64,000 nt of DNA, taken from positions 24,744,584 through 24,808,583 of the forward strand of contig CM025853.1 in NCBI GenBank assembly GCA_003952965.2. The letters are read 5' to 3'. A program made the translations under genes and the position numbers. This document shows, in pieces, positions 57,458 through 64,000 of the stretch. Position 1 is the first letter of the stretch, and the number at the start of each line of letters is the position of its first letter. Source of the DNA: Morella rubra. Lineage: Eukaryota > Streptophyta > Magnoliopsida > Fagales > Myricaceae. Under the pieces are notes generated by a model. The model was not told the origin of the DNA. It searched no databases and saw only the letters and a list, made by a program, of their open reading frames with translations.

Positions 57458-57468
57458 GGAGCTCTTCA

Positions 57469-57760
57469 CACTCCGAGAAATTAAGTGACGCATTTGTCAG
57501 TGAGAAATCTAAATTCGTCACTAAACAGTACCATTCAGCGATGAAATACAAGAAATTATGTGATGGATTTCTTAGTGAGAAATCTAAATTCGTCACTAAA
57601 CAATACGTTAAATTTCGTCACTAAGCTATGAGCCCATAGTTTGTCGTATGTTATATGCGTCCGGACGTTATTTAGGATGTGCATGACAGATTGTGATATG
57701 GCGTCTGGACAATCCTGAATACCATCCGGTCATTGAGGGATTATGTACATTATATTCTAC
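57469..57760 (+). mobile_element. CACTA-like terminal fragment
   Basis: 'CACTCCGAGAAATTAAGTGA' at 57469 resembles a mutated CACTACAAGAAAT-type CACTA end. Repeated 'attcgtcactaaac' and 'tcagtgagaaatctaa' words follow (57490-57625), then 'gcgtccggacg' and 'gcgtctggac' words (57655-57715). The repeated motifs in both orientations fit CACTA subterminal structure. Confidence 0.6.
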
Positions 57761-59383
57761 AAATAATGTGCAGAAAATGAATTAATGTTCTAAGAGACAA
57801 TAAATCAAACTTCTAAACTTCAAGTTTCATCCATTCACAAATTGTTGTTGAATAACACTCAAATTTGTCTTTCTACGATCACTTACTCATTAATAGAGAT
57901 CATGATTGAAAAATATAACATTCTAACCACAATTTCCAAGGTAATTGAAACTCATTACTATATTGCATAGAAAATTTAATCATTGAAAGAAAGCCAATGG
58001 AGTCTTATATCAAATTCAAACATTCGTCATCAAGATTAATCATAAAGAACTCCAATCCTTCCTAAAGGTAAATTGCAATACAAAACACTAAATATAGGAA
58101 ATTAAAATCAATGGGAAATTGGAGGTATCTAACTCAATCTAATTCTGAGCTACTCCCTAAACCTTAGGCTTAGAAATTTCGCCCATAATGTCTGAATTAA
58201 ACTATGTTAAAAATATTTCAGAATCAAAGAATTGCATTAAAGAAAGTAAAGATTCGAAGAACTCAAAATTCTCTGCGGCTCTTGCTCCTCGTGACCCCGA
58301 ATTCTTTTTGCCTGAGCCAAATGCCATTTTGCCGAAGTCGAATGCCCTATTTTCAAGAGGACCATCGATTTTACCAAAAAAGAGGAGTTTCACTGTTATG
58401 TGCCTGTTTGTGAGAGGAGAATCTGGAGGCATATGGAAGAAGGAAGTGGGGAGATACGATGAGTGTCTTGTGTCTTTGGTCGGATGGGCTTTTTGTTAAG
58501 CCTGCAGGCCAGCTATCTTAGTTATTATGTCAGTATATTTTAGTCCTGTCCATTTCAGGGTCTCTTGCTCAGCTTGTATAAGGTTCCAGTTTTCGTAAAT
58601 GAGGGATATCAAGAAATTGCATTTCAGCCAAACAGGAGGGTGACTCCTTGAATTCGTCAAGTGTTCTAAAAATTCCATTTCCATACAGTTACAATTCATC
58701 CAAATTTACAGAGATAATCAGGGTCCTAACATTCACCATATTTGCGTGGGTTTTTGCTAGCCAGAGCGAAAATTAGGCCCCAAAAGAGAAGTTCCATAAG
58801 GAAAAAAAGTAGTTTTTGTCAAAAGGAGAGAGTCTTTTTCTTAAGTCCAGTGTCCCTTTTGTGTCTCGAAGATTCTTTTTGGTTTTGCCCGAGTGAGGAG
58901 CTTTGCAAGAGAAGTTGGTTGCCTTTCCCGAGTGAACATTTCCCCCATTTGCAAGAATTTTTCTACTCCTTATTGTTGCCCCAGACTCCCCTCTCATAGG
59001 TGTTTTCCATCGTGCTTCTCCTCTCTCTCGGGTCAGCCTCCCTCTCTCTTTAGTCTTCTTTCACGCTTGCACAAAGAGCTCTTTCTTTTGTTTTTGTTTT
59101 TGTTTTCCAGTTTGCCCTCTGCTCTCTAGCTCTTTTAATTTAATGGCCACAAAAGCCTTGATAATTTAAGTTACTAAAACTCTAGCCCAATGGATATATT
59201 GAGTGTCTCATTTGGCCCAAGATAAATAATGGGTTCTTCTACTCTTTTTAAGCCCAAAATGGAAGTTACATTAATCACAAGCCCTTTCATAATCTTCTTG
59301 TAAACTTATGCATTTACACAAAATAATATGTCACACCTAAGCATTTTATCACCTTATTTAACCATGTTTATCACTTAATCACA
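57761..59383 (-). mobile_element. Ty3/gypsy-like 3' LTR region (minus strand), left boundary unknown
   Basis: Read on the minus strand, a polypurine tract AATTAGGGGG (59394-59385) is followed directly by TGTGATTAAG (59383 on), as at the start of a 3' LTR. Just upstream, 'ttgctaaagactagcaaaaa' (about 59420-59396) resembles the sequence preceding the tract in many plant gypsy elements. The LTR probably extends to about 58150, but no far end or second LTR was identified. Open stretches at 58188-58499 have no domain. Confidence 0.5.
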
Positions 59384-59733
59384 CCCCCTAATTAGCTTTT
59401 TGCTAGTCTTTAGCAAATCAAGTGATGGAAAAAGATAAAAACTAAATATCTCTTGAGTTTCTGAGCGCAAAGTAATGTGTGCATTAAATTTAAAAATATA
59501 AAATTGACCAGAACCCAAATCAAATTAGTCCAAGATTCTAGCTTAGCAAAAGAGTTCAATAAATCATCTACGAATTCAACTCAAGGTATTATGCCAGTCA
59601 AATGGTTGTCAGGTGCACCAAGAGTGTAATTTCAGGTGCACCAAGGGTGTAATTTCGGGTGTACCAAGGGTGTTCAAATTTCAAAAGAAGAATCCATGTT
59701 TTTCTTCAAAACAAGCAAATAACAAAGCACAAC
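59384..59733. other. Retrotransposon internal debris with a 23-bp tandem repeat
   Basis: At 59610-59680 a 23-bp unit 'caggtgcaccaagggtgtaa' plus 'ttt' occurs about three times with drift (gcacc to gtacc). No gene. Confidence 0.7.
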
Positions 59734-62390
59734 TGTGACACCCCTCCCTTTTTGAACCTCTTAAACATTTTTAAGTTTTGTTAATGGAGATAATTTCCTT
59801 GGTAATTTCAATTGTTATTAGATAAATTTTTCTTTATGCATTTACATGCATAGAAGGGCACTAGCACTCTTTTTATTATTTTTATTTATCTTGCTCTCTA
59901 ATGAGGCCCTTATATTAAGATTCCATTATATTATAATTATCTTAATACCTCTTGAAGTACATTTCATTGGAAAATACATTAAAATCCTCCTTGATTAATT
60001 TCTATAACCTATATCCGAAAGTTTAATATTAATGTCACATAACCAAATTTCAGATTTTTACATCATTAGTTCAAATATCCTTCTTGATTAAATTTCCTCA
60101 TTATTTTTACTTCTCTCTTGATTAAGATTGATTTCTATTTTTACTCCCTACTTAACTAAATTTGATTAATTAAGTTAGTAATTAATTTTATTGCTAAAAT
60201 ATTCTAACATTGGACCTATAACCCATGGGCTTGGAGAGCCAAATAGGGCCGAACCTAGGGTTGTAATGGACTTGGATCATGGGCTTGGAGGCCCACAAGC
60301 ATCCAAGCCCAATAGCAAGACCCATGGCCAGCTATATCCTTGAAATGATGTCTCTTGGGAGACAAAATCTCACAATTTTGCCAAGTTTATGAATCCCTCT
60401 TACCCATAAACAAGCTACCTAATAGTGAGATTTCATTAACTTGATAAACTCCACTAAATGATTACCTCTCTTACATTTTTAGCTTGCCACTAGTATGTAG
60501 GTAATTATGTCATGACAGAAGACAAAAATTATGTGAGCAATATAAAAGGGGAGAGTCACGGCAATGAGCTCCATTGCCGTGAATCAAGAGAGAGAAAGAG
60601 GGAAGAGAAGAGAGAAAGAGAGAAGGAAAAAGAGTGAAAAGAGAGAAGGAAGAAGGAGAGGTCAGAGAAGAAGAAAGAAGAAGGAGAAGAAGAAAAAAAG
60701 GAGGGAAGAAGAAGAAGAGAAATACTAAAAAAAAAAGGGAGAAGAGGTAAGGCTTTTTTGGTGTTCGGCCATCTCCCATGAGACATTTTTCTTCCTCCTC
60801 CCTTTAAAATCCTCATCTAACCATAGGTTCTTTGCTTTAGGAGATTTCCAAGTCAATCTAGTTGTTGTTGGTCATTTGTGGGAGAAAAACATGTTGTAGA
60901 TCATATTTGCATGTGAATATGGTTGTTGTTACTTTCGATCTCGACAGAGATGCTTTAGCTCTTGTATTTTGATGACTTTTTTGATCATTTGTTGGTTTCA
61001 CGTGATGTTGGCTATATGGATTGACCATTTTTGAAGCTTTTTGCTTGTGGTGTAAGAAAAGTGTGGAAAATGAAATCTTGTTGTGAAATGATTGTATAAG
61101 GGGAGGGTGTAGTGTGTTTAAGGGCCACGGGCAGTGGTGAAAATACTCTTTGGGGGATTTGGGAGGCCACGGGTTGGCATTAGGTAAAGGCTAATGTGCA
61201 TGCAAGAACCCTTTCGATTATTTTACCTTATTTTGTGATATTTGATTGTGCATTGCTTATATTTTGTGCACTTGTGCGTTTGGTAATGTGAAAATGGGAA
61301 ATGAAGGCCATGGAAAAAGGGAGGGACACGGCAGTGGCATGCCTTGTGAGCTCAAATGGTGAGATATGGTGTAAAAAGTGGCATTGGGCCACATGCATGG
61401 GTTGATACTATAAGGAGAAAAGAAATGAAAGTGTAAACATCTTTTTTACTATGTTATGTCATAGATCAACATATTATTTGCACTGTGTTGATAGTGATGT
61501 TGGAAGCATGTTAGTATAAGGATAGATGAGATTTAAAACCAAAGGAAACACATGCATGTAAATTTTTACCCTATACTATAAGGTACCATATACCTTGCTT
61601 AATATTTCATGTAGAAATACGTTTTATTTTCAACGAAAAAGAATGAAGGGAAAGGTCAGAAATGCCCTTAGGAACTCTTGAGAGCAGTTTCAGCATTTCT
61701 GGAAAAAAGTGGGGTAAAAGAGTCCAAATAGAAAAACTGAGTTAATGGCCGTGTAGGCATAAAAAAAGAATGAAAATATAAAAATGTGAGCTCAAAATAG
61801 CCTTTCTAGAGGGCCCAAAACACTTTGCCCGTTAAGGTCCACAATGGACCTATAAGCCCAATAACCCTAAAAGGCCTTAGGGAGCTATTTGAGTTAATAA
61901 TCTGGCCCATTAGGCCTGAATAGTGCACTAATAGGGTAGTTCTAATTAATAGAATTTCTTTTATGATATTTGAATAAGTAAAACTTATAAAAGGGAAAAA
62001 GGGTTAAATATAAAGTTACAATGCCTTGTAAAAAAAATTCGATAATTCAAGAAGGGAGTAAAAAGAAATAATCACTATTGAGAATTCGAAAAGTTATTCA
62101 AGGGACAATAAAAGAGAAATTAGATAGCCAATAGCGGAATTCATTTATTTTATAAATGGTAGAGATAAATCTCATTTACTTTATTTTCATTGAATTATTG
62201 TATTAATGTTTGAACATCATTTTTAGTCAATGATTGAGCATTCATGTTACATACATAACATGTGAGAGAAAACTAAGAATGGGAAATGGAAACCAAACCC
62301 ACCTCAGTGGTTTCCAAGAAAAGAATGATGGTATCGGGCACATCGAAGAGAGTGCAACCTCCCACTACCTTTGATAGGATCCTAGGTACA
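59734..62390 (+). mobile_element. LTR-retrotransposon 5' region (gypsy-like), decayed
   Basis: The LTR-like start TGTGACACCCC lies at 59734. A TATA-type 'ataaaagggg' at about 60541-60550 is followed by a long purine-only tract. Near 62380, 'ctaggtacagttggcgcggg' resembles the LTR end plus primer site of Tat/Athila-type elements (TTGGCGCC...). No gag domain is recognisable: the open frame 62286-62546 is charged and low in complexity. Boundaries are tentative because no second LTR lies in the window. Confidence 0.45.
60585..60739 (+). repeat. ~155-bp almost pure purine (GA) tract
   Basis: It is composed nearly entirely of G and A in irregular order (agagag, aagaag, ggaaga), with only a few T/C. 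It follows the putative TATA element and would lie in the transcribed leader. Confidence 0.9.
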
Positions 62391-62546
62391 GTTGGCGCGG
62401 GACAATCCCACAAGAAGAGGAGGGACGAACAACCCGACTCTGAGGCTGAACAGACCAGGAATCGGGAACGCCTCAAAACTAAAGAAATGAATAGGGATTG
62501 GATGCATATCATTATTTCACGAACATTGCATTCGTTTGAACTTTAA

Positions 62547-64000
62547 CTTATGCACTTTAATCTTTTATTTCGTTATCTACTGATTTGATGTATCTATGCA
62601 TGTCATGCCCCTCTCCCAACCTTATTGAGTCCATATAGCTTACCCCTTTTTATTTTCTTATTGTTGGTGCTCCTTTTATGTCTATAGAAAAATGAAACTT
62701 TTTGAGAGCGAGCAAGCGATAGACATGGACCCTTACATCATAGTCCTCCACATCCGAGCGTGAGTCTTGGACTCCTTTGAAATATCAGTAGAGCACACGC
62801 CCTACTGGTATCTCAAAGATCCCTCGATGCCCAAGCCCGAGGACTTTGGCCTAGTCAATACATCGGCAGAGCCGGTAGTCCCCTACCCATCACCATTGAC
62901 CCCGCCAGTCGAAACTAGATGAACTTTGCCAGATAACAGCATAGTGTACCTCACCTCCGATACTGAGGAGGAGTATTAGTGGATATGACCCTTATCTAGC
63001 TTTTTAGCTTTTCTGTTCTTTCTTTTTGATGTACTTGTAAAAACGTTTCTAGCTTCCATATCACGATTGTATAGGCTTAGTGAGCCTTAGTACGCTCACA
63101 TTTTTGTAACTGTAGCCCTTTTATAGTTCTCATGAAGGACATGTTTTGGAAATTGTGATGTAATTATGAAAATTTTTCACTTATCTATTGTTTTCCAATT
63201 TCTGTCTTTCCCTAAGAATAACCTTGTCTTTTAAGAACCATTAATTGCTAAAATCTTAAATTTAATTACTTACCTCGATTTTCAAGCCATTTCAAGTTTA
63301 TCTAAATTATTTGGCAATTACCCTATTTTCCTGTGAATCATATCTTTGCTTTTAATAAGATTTAAAAGAACCTTTAAACAAGATTGGTATTTTAAAACAA
63401 GTCTTCCCTTGAACCTTTACCAAAGGGCAATATGGTCATTTTTTGTAGGAGGTTAATTCGTGCTGTAATCACCATTAGTGTGCAATTGCTATAAATGAGA
63501 CTAGGAGGTTAGTACAAGCACGAGATGTGACAATAACTAAACAAGAAAGACCAACAAGCTTACTCTAATTCAAAACTACTGCAAAGTTGGCTTTCACGTG
63601 GCAACACTTTAAAATGTAATTCTTTGCATTTCCCACTTTCAATCTTTTTTTTTTTTTAAAGAGATACTCTAGGGAAAGGTAGCTTTTTCCAGTGCACATA
63701 CTGGCCTCTCTTAGTGTCAACTTATTTCTTACTCTTTTTCATTTTTTATGTTTTATGTTTTACACTTAAGACATAGTTTATTAAAGTTGTTGCTACTTGA
63801 GTCATTACTTGATGCTTTTTTTTTTCCTGTTTTGTTCCTACAACCAATAGACTCAGAACATGCTTCCTACAATTGAGTAACTTAGATAATAAATTGAAAC
63901 TATCATGCTAAGCCTAGATTTCGTTCCATTTGACATTTAAGTTACTCATAATTTTAACAACCTAAATTTAAGCACACGACCTTGAAAATTGAAACCCAAT
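62547..64000. other. Non-coding to window end
   Basis: 62690-62975 has a coding-like flavour ('cctccgatactgaggagg') but is interrupted by stops; it may be retrotransposon gag debris. A TATA-like 'gctataaatgagac' is at about 63489. Nothing else was recognised. Confidence 0.4.

Noticed and set aside
60510-60816. Minus-strand frames encoding Ser/Leu/Phe-rich peptides
   Set aside because: Translation of the complement of the purine tract; low complexity only.

Overview
The window looks like nuclear DNA of a flowering plant, probably a eudicot. It has spliced genes with GT-AG introns, plant-only gene families, and a dense layer of plant transposons, many nested in one another. No bacterial features, CRISPR arrays, tRNA genes or rRNA genes were seen. 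The species cannot be named from the sequence.

Left third (1-22.3 kb): almost wholly transposons. A hAT element (263-5439, 8-bp target duplication) sits inside an older plant-transposon reading frame. This is followed by a decayed CACTA (En/Spm) element with TNP2-like and Transposase_24-like remnants (about 7.8-12.2 kb), a possible SINE, and an L1-type LINE (13993-22295) with ORF1, ORF2, a poly(A) tail and a 14-bp target duplication. The LINE reverse transcriptase is split by a 389-bp Mutator-type MITE. All coding parts are broken.

Middle (22.3-45 kb): a truncated CER2-like BAHD acyltransferase pseudogene; an intact two-exon plastid-type J-protein gene (J20 type, minus strand, 26040-27502); a truncated Ty1/copia element with 5' LTR, primer site and a GC-rich leader; a Ty3/gypsy reverse-transcriptase scrap; about 5 kb of mosaic sequence that resembles organelle DNA in parts; an F-box-associated-domain fragment; and a CACTA terminus with decayed interior.

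Right third (45-64 kb): the gene-rich part. A three-exon gene encodes a conserved 87-residue protein (47631-52834). Its large first intron carries a MITE and LINE debris in an apparently perfect 854-bp tandem duplication. Only 110 bp after its stop begins an intact single-exon UDP-arabinopyranose mutase/RGP5-like gene (52945-53988). A three-exon gene for a mitochondrial LEA-type protein follows (55729-57171), with a MITE in intron 1. The rest is CACTA-like and LTR-retrotransposon debris.

The host genes show no common pathway: plastid chaperone, nucleotide-sugar interconversion for cell walls, stress protection in mitochondria, and cuticular wax (dead). The most unusual pattern is that three different transposons each have a nearby 'compressed' copy of themselves, collinear or partly scrambled, interrupted by many short deletions. 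A fourth locus has the apparently perfect tandem copy. This may be an assembly or gap-filling artefact, or an uncommon mutational process; reads would decide.
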